NCBI GenBank assembly: GCA_022821085.1 | Contig: JAJEEG010000006.1 | Location: forward strand, 2,315,330 to 2,379,329 | Direction: 5' to 3' | DNA from: Candidatus Latescibacterota bacterium | GTDB lineage: Bacteria > JAAXHH01 | Length of the DNA: 64,000 bases | Shown here: positions 33,794 through 42,406 of the stretch, one piece after another | How the letters are laid out: each line of letters opens with the position of its first letter | How positions within the stretch are numbered: position 1 is the stretch's first letter | The notes under the pieces: model-generated | Database searches by the model: none | Told to the model about the DNA's origin: nothing | Seen by the model: the letters and a program-made list of their open reading frames with translations, nothing else | Made by a program: the position numbers and the translations under genes

Positions 33794-34861
33794 ATGTCCG
33801 CCGACGACCACCTCGTTTCGCTGCTCCAGGAACTCGTTTACGCCCGGGGGCCGTCAGGCCAGGAAGACGAGGTGCGGGTGCTCTGCGAACGGGAACTGCA
33901 TTCCCTGTGCGATGAGACCCGGGTCGACGCCGCCGGCAACGTCATCGGCCTGCTGAAGGGCGCCTCGCCGGACGCCCCGGTGATCCGTGTGATGGCCCAC
34001 CTGGACGAACTGGCCCTGGTCGTCAAGCGCGTCAACGAGGACGGCACGCTCCGGGTCAATCCCCTCGGGGGCATCTATCCCGCCAACTACGGGCAGGGTC
34101 CCGTGGAGATCCTCGCGGACGGCGGCATCGTTCCGGGCGTCCTGTCCGTCGGTCCGCAGCATACGACGGCCGATTCCGCGCGGATCTGGGAGACCAAGGC
34201 CAGGGGCGGCAACGTGGCCATGGACTGGAATCACGTGTACGTCTTCACGCGCCGGACGGCGGAGCAGCTCCGGGAGGCGGGGGTTCACGCAGGTACGCGT
34301 GTCGTCATCGCCCAATCGCGGCGCGCTTTCTGGGACATCGAAGACTGCATCGGCGGGTATTTCATGGACAACCGGGCGGCCATCGCCATCGCCATCGGTG
34401 CGGCCGCGCGCATGAAAGATCAGGGCGTCCGGCCCGCGGGCGATGCCTACCTGGTGATGACCACCTGCGAGGAGATCGGCGGCCACGGCGCCGCCTACGC
34501 CGCACGGTCCCTGCCGGGAGAGATATCCCTGGCCGTGGACTCCGGGCCGGCCTGCGAGGAATACGGCGTGGCGCTCTCCGACGAACCCATCGTGGTCTAC
34601 GGCGACGGGCGCGGTCTCTACGACAAGGCCGTCGCGGACCGCCTGCTGGCGTGCGGACGCGCGCTGGACATGGAGCCTCAGTGCGCGTACTGGCAGAGCT
34701 ACGCCTCGGACGCCACCATGGCCAAGTCCGTGGGGCAGACGCCCCAGGCCGGCCTGCTGTGCATCCCCACGGAGAACACCCACGGATTCGAGATCATCCC
34801 CCGCAACAGTCTGGTCCGGTGCGCCGCCCTGCTGGCGGCCTACCTGGAAAAGCCGGAGTAA
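33794..34861 (+). CDS. M42 family metallopeptidase
   Basis: Dinuclear zinc aminopeptidase of 355 aa, of the FrvX/YsdC/tetrahedral aminopeptidase group. Metal-site motifs in order: MAHLDELALVV, IGGYFMDNRAAIAIAIGAA (bridging Asp), MTTCEEIGGHGAAYAA (catalytic Glu pair), LAVDSGPAC and a final GFEIIPRNSLV. Acts on peptides released by proteases, usually in the cytoplasm as a dodecamer. AAGGAG 6 nt before the ATG. Possibly co-transcribed with the racemase-family gene 22 bp downstream. Confidence 0.92.
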   Translation: MSADDHLVSLLQELVYARGPSGQEDEVRVLCERELHSLCDETRVDAAGNVIGLLKGASPDAPVIRVMAHLDELALVVKRVNEDGTLRVNPLGGIYPANYGQGPVEILADGGIVPGVLSVGPQHTTADSARIWETKARGGNVAMDWNHVYVFTRRTAEQLREAGVHAGTRVVIAQSRRAFWDIEDCIGGYFMDNRAAIAIAIGAAARMKDQGVRPAGDAYLVMTTCEEIGGHGAAYAARSLPGEISLAVDSGPACEEYGVALSDEPIVVYGDGRGLYDKAVADRLLACGRALDMEPQCAYWQSYASDATMAKSVGQTPQAGLLCIPTENTHGFEIIPRNSLVRCAALLAAYLEKPE

Positions 34862-34883
34862 CCGAGAGGAGCCGAGCAACTCC

Positions 34884-36149
34884 ATGCCTTTGAAAGTCAC
34901 CAACGTGGAACGCTTCACCGTCAACGTGCCGTTCACGCAGGGACAGCGGCCCATGGCGGAGCGGACGGTATACAACTGGTCCGTCTTCGAACTGTGCAAG
35001 GTCACCACCGACGCCGGTCTCGTAGGCTGGGGCGAGACCATCGTCCACTACATCCATTCGCGGGTGACCGACCAGAGCGTGCAGCGCGTCATGGGGAAGA
35101 GCCCGGCGGACTTCATGCAGGACGATACGATCGGCGCCGGGCTGCAGATGGCCCTGTACGACGTGGTGGGCAAGGCGCTCGAGGTCCCCTGTCACAAACT
35201 GCTGGGCAGCAAGGCGCGGGACTGGGTGCCCGTTTCCTGGTGGTCCAACGAGGGACCGCCGGACGACTGGGTCCGCCAGGTACGGGACGCCGTGGACAAC
35301 GGGTACACGACCATCAAACTGAAGCAACGGCCCTGGCACGACATCAACGAACAGATGTCGGAGATCGACGCCAACGTGCCGCGGCACTTCCGGGTGGACC
35401 TCGACGCCAACGGTTCCATGCACAACGCCGCGGCGGCCATGCCCGTCATGCGCGGCCTGGAGCGGTTCGACATCGTGGCCATGTTCGAGACGCCCATTCC
35501 GCAGACCGACATCCTGGGGAACCGCCAGTTGCGGCAGGTCATCGCCCGCCCCATCGCCATGCATTTCGGTTCGCCCCCCTACACCACCGCGATCCGCGAG
35601 GCGGTCTGTGACGGTTTCGTCGTCAGCGGCGGCGCCACGCGGGTGATGTACCAGGGCATCCTCAGCGCGGAGGCCAACATGCCCTTCTGGCTCCAGATGG
35701 TCGGCAACGGACTCACCACCACCTGGGCCGCCCATCTCGGCGCCGTGCTCACCCACGCCACCTGGCCCGCCATCACCTGCATCAACCTGTACCGCCACCA
35801 CCTGCTGAAAGACCCCATCGAGGTCGTCGGCGGCTTCCACCGCGTCCCCGACGGACCCGGGCTGGGCGTCGAAGTGGATGAAGAGGCCATGCACGGCTTC
35901 CTCGTACCGGATGACGTGATGAGACCCTTTCGCGACCGGGACGAACCCTACGATTTTCCGCGCCCGCGCTTCATCCGCACGGCGGTGTTTCCCGACGGGC
36001 ATCGCGTCCATTTCGGGAATATCCGCCATGGCTGGGAACTGGAAGCCTATACGCCCGGCATACGAACCGAATACTGGCGGGAGGACGGCACCGCGGAGTT
36101 CGAGGACCTGTGGCGCCGCACCCGGGAGTCACCCGTATCCGAGCGTTGA
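34884..36149 (+). CDS. Mandelate racemase/muconate lactonizing enzyme family protein
   Basis: Enolase-superfamily enzyme of 421 aa. The barrel has TIKLKQRPW (KxK base), FRVDLDANGSM (first metal ligand), FETPIPQTD and MHFGSP. It probably dehydrates or racemises a sugar acid; the exact reaction is not predictable. It shares little beyond the fold with the racemase-family protein at 20.7 kb. GAGGAG before the ATG. Its neighbours (SDR, Gfo/Idh dehydrogenase, M42 peptidase) fit a sugar-acid catabolic set. Confidence 0.87.
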   Translation: MPLKVTNVERFTVNVPFTQGQRPMAERTVYNWSVFELCKVTTDAGLVGWGETIVHYIHSRVTDQSVQRVMGKSPADFMQDDTIGAGLQMALYDVVGKALEVPCHKLLGSKARDWVPVSWWSNEGPPDDWVRQVRDAVDNGYTTIKLKQRPWHDINEQMSEIDANVPRHFRVDLDANGSMHNAAAAMPVMRGLERFDIVAMFETPIPQTDILGNRQLRQVIARPIAMHFGSPPYTTAIREAVCDGFVVSGGATRVMYQGILSAEANMPFWLQMVGNGLTTTWAAHLGAVLTHATWPAITCINLYRHHLLKDPIEVVGGFHRVPDGPGLGVEVDEEAMHGFLVPDDVMRPFRDRDEPYDFPRPRFIRTAVFPDGHRVHFGNIRHGWELEAYTPGIRTEYWREDGTAEFEDLWRRTRESPVSER

Positions 36150-36167
36150 CCCGGAACCGGGGCACGG

Positions 36168-36224
36168 CTTGAATACCGCGACACAGCCTGGATTCAGCGA
36201 CATAACCTGGATTCAGCGGCATAG
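36168..36224. repeat. 19-bp tandem repeat, three copies, upstream of the SDR gene
   Basis: Copies at 36168-36186, 36187-36205 and 36206-36224. The last two read CCTGGATTCAGCGRCATAR; the first is more diverged. The array ends 15 bp before the SDR start codon, next to its GGAG. Confidence 0.85.
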
Positions 36225-36239
36225 CATTGGAGCAGAACC

Positions 36240-36989
36240 ATGAGACTGGCAGACAAGACGGCGATCGTAACCGGCGCGGCCTCGGGCATTGGGCGCGGTA
36301 CCGCGGAGAGGATGGCGCGGGAAGGCGCCCGGGTCGTGGCCGTGGACATCAACGAAGTGGGGCTGGAACAGACGGTCGAATCGATCCGCCGGGACGGATG
36401 GGCGGCCACGGCCTGTGTCGCCGACGTGGGCCGGGACGAACAGGTCAGGCAGATGGTCCAGTGCGCGGTCGACACCTATGGCGGACTGCAGATTCTGCAC
36501 AACAACGCGTACTGGCACGCGCCCGGACCGGTATGCGACCTGGCGGAAGCCGATTGGGACCATACGATCGACGTGTGCCTTAAAGCGATCTACCTGGGCT
36601 GCAGGCACGCCATCCCGTTCATGCGGGAATCCGGTGGTGGCGCCGTCGTCAACACGGCGTCGGTGCACAGCCTGGCAGGGTTCCGGGACTACGCCGCATA
36701 CGACGCCGCCAAGGGCGGGGTCATCGGGATCACGCGGTCCGTCGCCGTGGACTACGGACCCGAAATCCGCAGCAACGCCGTGCTGCCCGGCGCCATACTG
36801 ACGAATGCCTGGGACGGTCTCGACGAGTCGGTACGCAGGCCCTATGTCGAACGGCCGCCCATGAAGCGGCTGGGCCTTCCGGAAGACATCGCGTCCGCGG
36901 TGGTGTTTCTCGCCTCCGACGAGGCGTCCTTCATCACCGGCGCCAGCCTCGTGGTCGACGGCGGTCTGACCATCGTCGGGGACGCGTAG
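36240..36989 (+). CDS. Short-chain dehydrogenase/reductase
   Basis: NAD(P)-dependent oxidoreductase of 249 aa, the classical SDR length. The cofactor motif is TGAASGIGRGTA near the N-terminus. AVVNTASVHS holds the catalytic Ser region, and YAAYDAAKGG has the catalytic YxxxK. FITGASLVVDGGLTIV is the usual C-terminal signature. GGAG 7 nt before the ATG. Substrate unknown; the racemase gene upstream suggests a sugar or sugar acid. Confidence 0.93.
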   Translation: MRLADKTAIVTGAASGIGRGTAERMAREGARVVAVDINEVGLEQTVESIRRDGWAATACVADVGRDEQVRQMVQCAVDTYGGLQILHNNAYWHAPGPVCDLAEADWDHTIDVCLKAIYLGCRHAIPFMRESGGGAVVNTASVHSLAGFRDYAAYDAAKGGVIGITRSVAVDYGPEIRSNAVLPGAILTNAWDGLDESVRRPYVERPPMKRLGLPEDIASAVVFLASDEASFITGASLVVDGGLTIVGDA

Positions 36990-37102
36990 TACTACTCACT
37001 TTTCTGCAAGAATCGCATGACCCATTTCGACTGAATCGTTAGTAAGCGAAGCGTCCGGAACGGCGTTATTCCATGTGATCAAGCCACAACCTTCCGAAGA
37101 AA

Positions 37103-38485
37103 ATGAGCGTTTCCGATACATCGAAACCTTCGGCCCAGGACACGGCACCTGCCATCCATCCCTCCGGGGGAAGCGTGAACCAGGTGTGGCTGCTGGCCTA
37201 TCCGATCATCCTGGCCAACATGTCCGAAACGCTGCTGGGCGTGGTCGACACGTATATGGTCGGCCAGCTGGGCGTGGCCGAGATCGGCGCCGTGGGCCTC
37301 GGATCCATGCTTGCCTGGCTCTTCTACCTTCCGTTCCTGGGGCTGGCGATGGGGTTGAACACCTTCGTCGCCCAGAGCTACGGCGCCGGCAACCGCAAGG
37401 ACTGCGGCTACATGACGTGGCAGGGGCTGTACATGGCCGTGGCCAGCGGCGTGCTGATCCTGCTCGTCATCCCCTTCGTTCCCCTGCTGTTCGACCTCGC
37501 GGGGCCCTCCGCCGAAGTGCGGCGCCTGGGGGTCACCTACCTGCAATGGCGACTGATCGACGGTCCGGCCTTCATGGTCGCCATGACCGCGGCCAGCTTC
37601 TTCCGCGGTATCGGCGACACGAAGACGCCGATGAAGATCGGCATAACCATCAACATCATAAATGTCTTTCTGAATTACGGGCTGATCTACGGCCATTTCG
37701 GCCTGCCCCGCCTCGAGGTGCAGGGGTCGGCCATGGGATCGGCGCTGGCCGGCATTCTGGGCGGGGGGATCTACCTCGTCCTGTTCCTGTCCCGCCGGCT
37801 TCGTCACTACGACAACCGGACTGTGCCGCGGCCCCGGTGGCTGGACCAGGTCCGGCTCTTGAAAGTAGGGGCCCCGATCGGCCTGCAACGTTTCCTCGAC
37901 ATCGGCAGCTTCGTCATTTTCGCCGCCATCATCGGAAGGCTGGGGAATGCCCAGCTGGCCGCGAACCAGATCGCCATCCAGCTGATGTCCATCTCCTACA
38001 TGATCGGCCTGGGCATCGGCATGGCCGCTTCCACCCTCGTGGGACAGTACATCGGGGCCAAACGTATCGCGCTGGCCGAACGGAGCGCTTACAGCGCCCT
38101 GAAGCTTGCGATGGGCATCATGGTGTTTGTCGGCCTGGCGTTCCTGTTGTTTCCCGAACCGCTGGTCAGCCTGTTCAACGACGATCCCGCCGTCATCCGC
38201 TACGGCAGGCAGGGACTGCTGTACGCGGCGCTGTTCCAGGCCTTCGACGCCCTCGCGGTCATATTCATCGGCGCTCTCCGCGGCGCCGGCGACACCCGGT
38301 GGTCCGCCGTGGCCGCTTTCATCGGCGCCTGGGTGATCTTCCTTCCCATGACCTTCCTGCTCGCCTTCACCCTGGAACTGGACTTCTGGGGCGCCTGGCT
38401 GAGCGCGACCATCTACATCTGCCTGCTCGGCATCGCGTGCGTCTACCGGTTCCGGCAGGGCGCCTGGAAGAGGATGGTGATATAG
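37103..38485 (+). CDS. MATE family efflux transporter
   Basis: Twelve-helix multidrug/toxin extrusion protein of 460 aa in the inner membrane. The first helix begins VNQVWLLAYPIILANMSETLLGVVDTYMVGQLG. GLGMGLNTFVAQSYGAGNRKDCG-like segments and GIGMAASTLVGQYIGAKRIALAERS are repeated in the two halves, as in NorM/DinF. It exports cationic compounds in exchange for Na+ or H+. The ribosome-binding site is weak (GAAGAAA directly before the ATG). Confidence 0.92.
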   Translation: MSVSDTSKPSAQDTAPAIHPSGGSVNQVWLLAYPIILANMSETLLGVVDTYMVGQLGVAEIGAVGLGSMLAWLFYLPFLGLAMGLNTFVAQSYGAGNRKDCGYMTWQGLYMAVASGVLILLVIPFVPLLFDLAGPSAEVRRLGVTYLQWRLIDGPAFMVAMTAASFFRGIGDTKTPMKIGITINIINVFLNYGLIYGHFGLPRLEVQGSAMGSALAGILGGGIYLVLFLSRRLRHYDNRTVPRPRWLDQVRLLKVGAPIGLQRFLDIGSFVIFAAIIGRLGNAQLAANQIAIQLMSISYMIGLGIGMAASTLVGQYIGAKRIALAERSAYSALKLAMGIMVFVGLAFLLFPEPLVSLFNDDPAVIRYGRQGLLYAALFQAFDALAVIFIGALRGAGDTRWSAVAAFIGAWVIFLPMTFLLAFTLELDFWGAWLSATIYICLLGIACVYRFRQGAWKRMVI

Positions 38486-38507
38486 CGAGGCGTTTTCCAA
38501 CAAGAGA

Positions 38508-39578
38508 ATGGAGCATCGAGTGTCTAATAAAAAGAAATGCCTGATGATCGGCGCCGGCGGCATGGCCGGCGCGTGGATACGCCGTTTCTATCCCCGGTTC
38601 GACGACCGGCACCAAATCGTCGGCCTGGTGGACATCAATGCGGATATCCTCCACGATTCAGGGGATTTCCTGGGGCTGCCCCGCAGCCGTCGGTACACGG
38701 ACATGGCAACCGCCTTCGGGGAGGTGGACGCGGACTACTGCACGATCGTGATCCCTCCGGCCGTCCACCGGGACGCCGTGATACAGGCGGTGGAACACAG
38801 GCTGGACATCCTGAGTGAAAAACCGATTGCCGACACGTGGCCCGCATGCGTAGATATATACAGGGCGGTCACGGAAGCCGGCCTGAAGATGCACGTGATT
38901 CAGAACTACCGCTATTCCAGCCGCATGCTGACCATGCGTCAGGTATTGCGGGACGGAGAACTGGGACGAATCAACCACATCCAGGGCCGCTTTGCCGCGG
39001 ACTACCGGAAGCACGGCGCCTGGGGCGCCTTCCGCTACGAAATACCGCACACCCTGCTCGTGGAAGGCGCGGTGCATCACTTTGACATGATGCGGAATCT
39101 CTCGGGGGGAGACTGCAAGACGATCGCCGGATGGGAGTGGAACCGGCCGTGGAGCACCTTCCAGGGGGATTGCTGTGCAATGTACGTGATGGACATGACC
39201 AACGGGGTGAAGGCGGCCTACGAGGGTTCGTGCCTGGGCGCCGCCGAGCAGAACAGCTGGCACCAGGAGTACTACCGGGCCGAATGCGAAGAAGGCGCCG
39301 TCGCCATCGGAAGCGACGGGGTCACGCGCATGTTCCGGCACACGCCCGGCCAGGGCATGCGCGTCGAAGACGTCCGTCCGGTCGTTCCGGAATACGACGG
39401 GCACCAGTGGCAGATCGACGAGTTCCTGGACTGGATCGACGGCGGACCCGCGCCGGATACGCGGCTGGAACACAACATCCGGAGCGTGGCCATGGTCTTC
39501 GCCGCCATAGAGGCCTCAAGCAGCAGCCGGTCCGTCGACGTGGAGGCGATGGTCGGGCAGGTGGCGGGCTCGGCCTGA
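38508..39578 (+). CDS. Gfo/Idh/MocA family oxidoreductase
   Basis: NAD(P)-dependent sugar dehydrogenase of 356 aa. The Rossmann motif is MIGAGGMAGAWIRRF, and the family signature SEKPIADT carries the catalytic Lys. The C-terminal substrate domain includes HHFDMMRNLSGGD. The ATG at 38508 has a poor ribosome-binding site; a GTG at 38520 has GGAG 6 nt before it and may be the true start, four residues shorter. Probably acts with the nearby SDR and racemase on sugar derivatives. Confidence 0.9.
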   Translation: MEHRVSNKKKCLMIGAGGMAGAWIRRFYPRFDDRHQIVGLVDINADILHDSGDFLGLPRSRRYTDMATAFGEVDADYCTIVIPPAVHRDAVIQAVEHRLDILSEKPIADTWPACVDIYRAVTEAGLKMHVIQNYRYSSRMLTMRQVLRDGELGRINHIQGRFAADYRKHGAWGAFRYEIPHTLLVEGAVHHFDMMRNLSGGDCKTIAGWEWNRPWSTFQGDCCAMYVMDMTNGVKAAYEGSCLGAAEQNSWHQEYYRAECEEGAVAIGSDGVTRMFRHTPGQGMRVEDVRPVVPEYDGHQWQIDEFLDWIDGGPAPDTRLEHNIRSVAMVFAAIEASSSSRSVDVEAMVGQVAGSA

Positions 39579-39626
39579 GGAGCGGATGGTGGTCTCAGCC
39601 TGAGGGAGGTACGGGTAACACAGCTT

Positions 39627-40853
39627 ATGTCGAATCAGAAACTACCGTTCATCGACGCCTTTTTGCGCCTGGAATCCGCCAGCGGCATCCTCCTGATGCT
39701 CGCGACCGCGCTGGCCTTGATTTTCGCGAACTCGTTCCTTGAGCCGCTCTACCACTTCCTGCTGAATATCCCGATTCAGATTCACATTGCCGCGCTGGAT
39801 ATCCACAAGCCGCTGCAGCTCTGGATCAACGACGGCCTGATGGCCATCTTCTTCTTCCTCGTCGGCCTGGAACTGAAGCGCGAATTCCTCGAGGGCGAGC
39901 TGTCGGACCGGCGAAATATCATCCTGCCCGGCGTGGGCGCCTTAGGCGGAATGGTCGTTCCCGCGCTGATCTATTTCCTCTTCAATAGCGGCGATCCTGA
40001 CGCCTTGCGGGGCTGGGCCGTTCCGGTGGCCACGGATATCGCATTCGCCCTGGGCGTACTGGCCCTCCTGGGCTCCCGCGTACCCATTTCGATCAAGGTC
40101 TTCCTCACCTCCCTGGCCATATTGGACGACATCGGGGCCATCGCGATCATCGCGGTGTTCTACGCCGCGGAAATATCGATAACCGCCCTGCTGGTGGCCG
40201 CGGGCTGCGTGCTGGTGCTGTTCTTCCTGAACAACCGGAACTGGGTCTCTCACAGTTCCTACATGATGGTCGGCGTAGTCCTGTGGATCGCCCTGGTGAA
40301 GTCCGGCGTCCACGCGACGCTGGCGGGCGTGATCCTGGCCATATTCATTCCCATGCGGTCCAGGACCGACCCCGACGTCTCGCCCCTCAAGGTCCTGGAG
40401 CACGATCTGCATACGGTCGTCGCCTTCGTCATTCTGCCCGTGTTCGCTTTCGCCAACGCCGGGATCAGTTTCGAGGGCATGACGCTCGAACAGGTCCTTC
40501 ACGGCGTGCCCATCGGCGTGGCGCTGGGCCTGTTCCTGGGAAAACAGATCGGTATCTTCGGCCTCTGCTGGTTGTTCATCAAACTCAAATGGGCCAGCCT
40601 GCCCTCCGGCATGTCATGGTCGGGCCTCTACGGCGCCAGCGCGCTGTGCGGCATCGGGTTTACCATGAGCCTCTTCATCGGGTCGCTGGCCTTCGCAGAC
40701 ATCGACACGTACGGGGTATTCGACGAAAGACTGGGGATCATGGCGGGTTCGCTGCTGTCGGGAGTGCTGGGCTACATCGTCCTGCGATACAGCCTGCCGC
40801 CGGCGGTAGAACGGGTCGAGCCTGTCGAGGAAGAGGTCGAGAAGGTGGTGTGA
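39627..40853 (+). CDS. nhaA: Na+/H+ antiporter NhaA
   Basis: Inner-membrane antiporter of 408 aa that expels Na+ in exchange for H+. ASGILLMLATALALIFANS, FFFLVGLELKREFLEGELSDRR and AIIAVFYAAE are NhaA hallmarks. The paired aspartates expected in helix V are seen in SLAILDDIGAIAII. GALCGIGFTMSLFIGSLAF is the conserved C-terminal helix. Its stop overlaps the GTG start of a 74-aa gene. A Na+ exporter fits a marine or saline habitat but does not prove it. Confidence 0.95.
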   Translation: MSNQKLPFIDAFLRLESASGILLMLATALALIFANSFLEPLYHFLLNIPIQIHIAALDIHKPLQLWINDGLMAIFFFLVGLELKREFLEGELSDRRNIILPGVGALGGMVVPALIYFLFNSGDPDALRGWAVPVATDIAFALGVLALLGSRVPISIKVFLTSLAILDDIGAIAIIAVFYAAEISITALLVAAGCVLVLFFLNNRNWVSHSSYMMVGVVLWIALVKSGVHATLAGVILAIFIPMRSRTDPDVSPLKVLEHDLHTVVAFVILPVFAFANAGISFEGMTLEQVLHGVPIGVALGLFLGKQIGIFGLCWLFIKLKWASLPSGMSWSGLYGASALCGIGFTMSLFIGSLAFADIDTYGVFDERLGIMAGSLLSGVLGYIVLRYSLPPAVERVEPVEEEVEKVV

Positions 40854-41074
40854 GGTTGGACGCATGTTTCTACGTCGTTTGCATCGACAACACGGATTAC
40901 ACCGCATCTTTGGAAAAACACAAGATCTACCGGGTTGTCCGCGACGAGGCGGCAAGGGATGATGGCGACCTACGGGTTATAGACGAGAGTGGAGAGGACT
41001 ATCTTTATCCTGCAGCCAGGTTCGTCACCATTTCCGTACCGGATGAGGTGGAGAAGTCGCTCGCGCTTGATTGA
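40850..41074 (+). CDS. Small conserved protein, 74 aa
   Basis: ORF from GTG 40850, overlapping the nhaA stop (GTGA). It reads MRLDACFYVVCIDNTDYTAS and then LEKHKIYRVV, ending with DESGEDYLYPAARFVTISVP. The pattern CIDN-x-Y-x-ASLE ... KxYRV ... RVIDESGEDYLYPA recurs in small, unannotated bacterial proteins with a predicted SH3-like beta fold. Role unknown. The coupling to nhaA is by overlap only. Confidence 0.72.
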   Translation: MRLDACFYVVCIDNTDYTASLEKHKIYRVVRDEAARDDGDLRVIDESGEDYLYPAARFVTISVPDEVEKSLALD

Positions 41075-41160
41075 CAAAGGCTATCTGGGGTGAGATCATT
41101 CACGTACAAGAGGCCGCAGTTTCGACACCGTCTTGCCGATACCGAAAACGAACGGCCTCT

Positions 41161-41262
41161 CTACGCCACGTCCAGCGCCTGATCCAGGTCGGCAATGATG
41201 TCGTCCGGATCTTCCAACCCCACCGAAACGCGCGCTGAACCGATCGAACTGAAAGCGTGCAG
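41161..41262 (-). pseudogene. 3' remnant of a Cys/Met-metabolism PLP-dependent enzyme gene
   Basis: Reading the minus strand toward the TAG at 41163-41161 gives WGLHAFSSIGSARVSVG and then LEDPDDIIADLDQALDVA. This is the C-terminal end of cystathionine gamma-synthase / O-acetylhomoserine sulfhydrylase proteins (RxSxGxEDxxDxIADLxxAL). Nothing upstream in frame continues the enzyme, because the plus-strand phosphotransferase gene begins at 41268. About 350 residues are missing. The remnant marks the point where the backbone was broken by the accessory island to its right. Confidence 0.75.
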
Positions 41263-41267
41263 ACCCC

Positions 41268-42260
41268 ATGTCCCAGCTTCCCGCATTCCTTCCAGGACTA
41301 CTAGCCGAGGCCGGGCAAAGCCGTGATTCCATCCGATCTGTCGAACCGCTCCATACCGGCGTCACCAACCGTACTTCCCTCGTAAAGCTCCGGGACGACA
41401 CACGCTACATCCTCCGTGAATACGAATGGCCTTACGCTACAGAAGACGACTTGCAAAGGGTCGAAAAAGAACTATATCTACACGATTTGCTATCGAGGCA
41501 TGACGTACCCGTGCCGGCCATTGTCGCCCATCACGATGAGGAAAGCGGACGCGCCGTTCTGATGGAGTTCAAACCGGGGCAACTTCTGGGTGATGTTGTC
41601 GGTTCTCTGACCGATGGACAACGCGCACAAGCCTGGCAGGCCGTCGGCGCCGCGTTACGAAATGTGCATGCCATCCAGCTTCCCGACCACCGCGCGGGAC
41701 TGATCGCCGGACAACACGTTCAGCCTTTCGAAGAAGGATCCTGGGGCGAGTTTCATTTCCACCAGGCCGTACGGCATGCGGAGAACCTCCTGAAGCGGGA
41801 ACTGGAACTTCGTTTCGACCTGGCGTCGATGAAGCGCGTGTTGAAGCGAGCGATACCCCTGCTGAACGAAAAACCCCTGGTGCTGCTACACAACGATCCT
41901 CATCCATGGAACGTGCTGGTTCACGAGGAAGCCGGCCAATGGTGTTGTACCGCCTGGCTCGACTGGGAGTACGCCTGGTCCGGCGATCCTACCTGGGACC
42001 TTGCCAGGCTGGGGATCTTCCGGCTGAAGCCGATCGGCCCCACACCGGCCGCTTTCTTTGAAGGATATGGCGACGCCCCGAAAGATCCTGAATGGACGAT
42101 CTACGAGCTTTCCATCTACCTATGGATGGCCGACCAGTACCTGGATGGCGAGGTGGATGAGGAGCGCGTACTCATGCCCACCTACGAGGCGGCCATGCAG
42201 TACCTGGGAAGGGTCGACGAGACGGTGGACAGGATTGGGCGGGCGCTCGGAATGTCCTAG
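41268..42260 (+). CDS. Aminoglycoside phosphotransferase/choline kinase family protein
   Basis: Kinase-like protein of 330 aa. The nucleotide-binding lobe includes TNRTSLVKLRDDTRYILREYE. The catalytic loop is LLHNDPHPWNVLV (Brenner-type HxDxxxxN) and the metal-binding Asp is in AWLDWEYAWSGDPTWDLA. Such proteins phosphorylate small hydroxyl substrates; antibiotic resistance is possible but cannot be claimed. Its first codons overlap the end of the PLP-enzyme remnant, so it arrived with, or at the edge of, the island. Confidence 0.85.
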   Translation: MSQLPAFLPGLLAEAGQSRDSIRSVEPLHTGVTNRTSLVKLRDDTRYILREYEWPYATEDDLQRVEKELYLHDLLSRHDVPVPAIVAHHDEESGRAVLMEFKPGQLLGDVVGSLTDGQRAQAWQAVGAALRNVHAIQLPDHRAGLIAGQHVQPFEEGSWGEFHFHQAVRHAENLLKRELELRFDLASMKRVLKRAIPLLNEKPLVLLHNDPHPWNVLVHEEAGQWCCTAWLDWEYAWSGDPTWDLARLGIFRLKPIGPTPAAFFEGYGDAPKDPEWTIYELSIYLWMADQYLDGEVDEERVLMPTYEAAMQYLGRVDETVDRIGRALGMS

Positions 42261-42300
42261 TTTTTTTCTGCAAAAACCGGGATGTTTCCTCTCGTATTTC

Positions 42301-42329
42301 TTGACATATACTAAACAAATATATAGCAT
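42301..42329 (+). promoter_or_regulatory. Promoter for the BtrH-like/isochorismatase genes
   Basis: TTGACA at 42301-42306 is followed by TAGCAT (42324-42329, 17-bp spacer), or TATAGC with 15 bp, in a very AT-rich stretch. It follows the phosphotransferase stop and lies about 80 bp before the next start. Confidence 0.6.
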
Positions 42330-42406
42330 AATGGCCTGGATGAATCCCATTTAAACAAAAAGGGTTTCTTCGATCCATTGCGATATTTGGACGAGAGGAG
42401 CAATGA

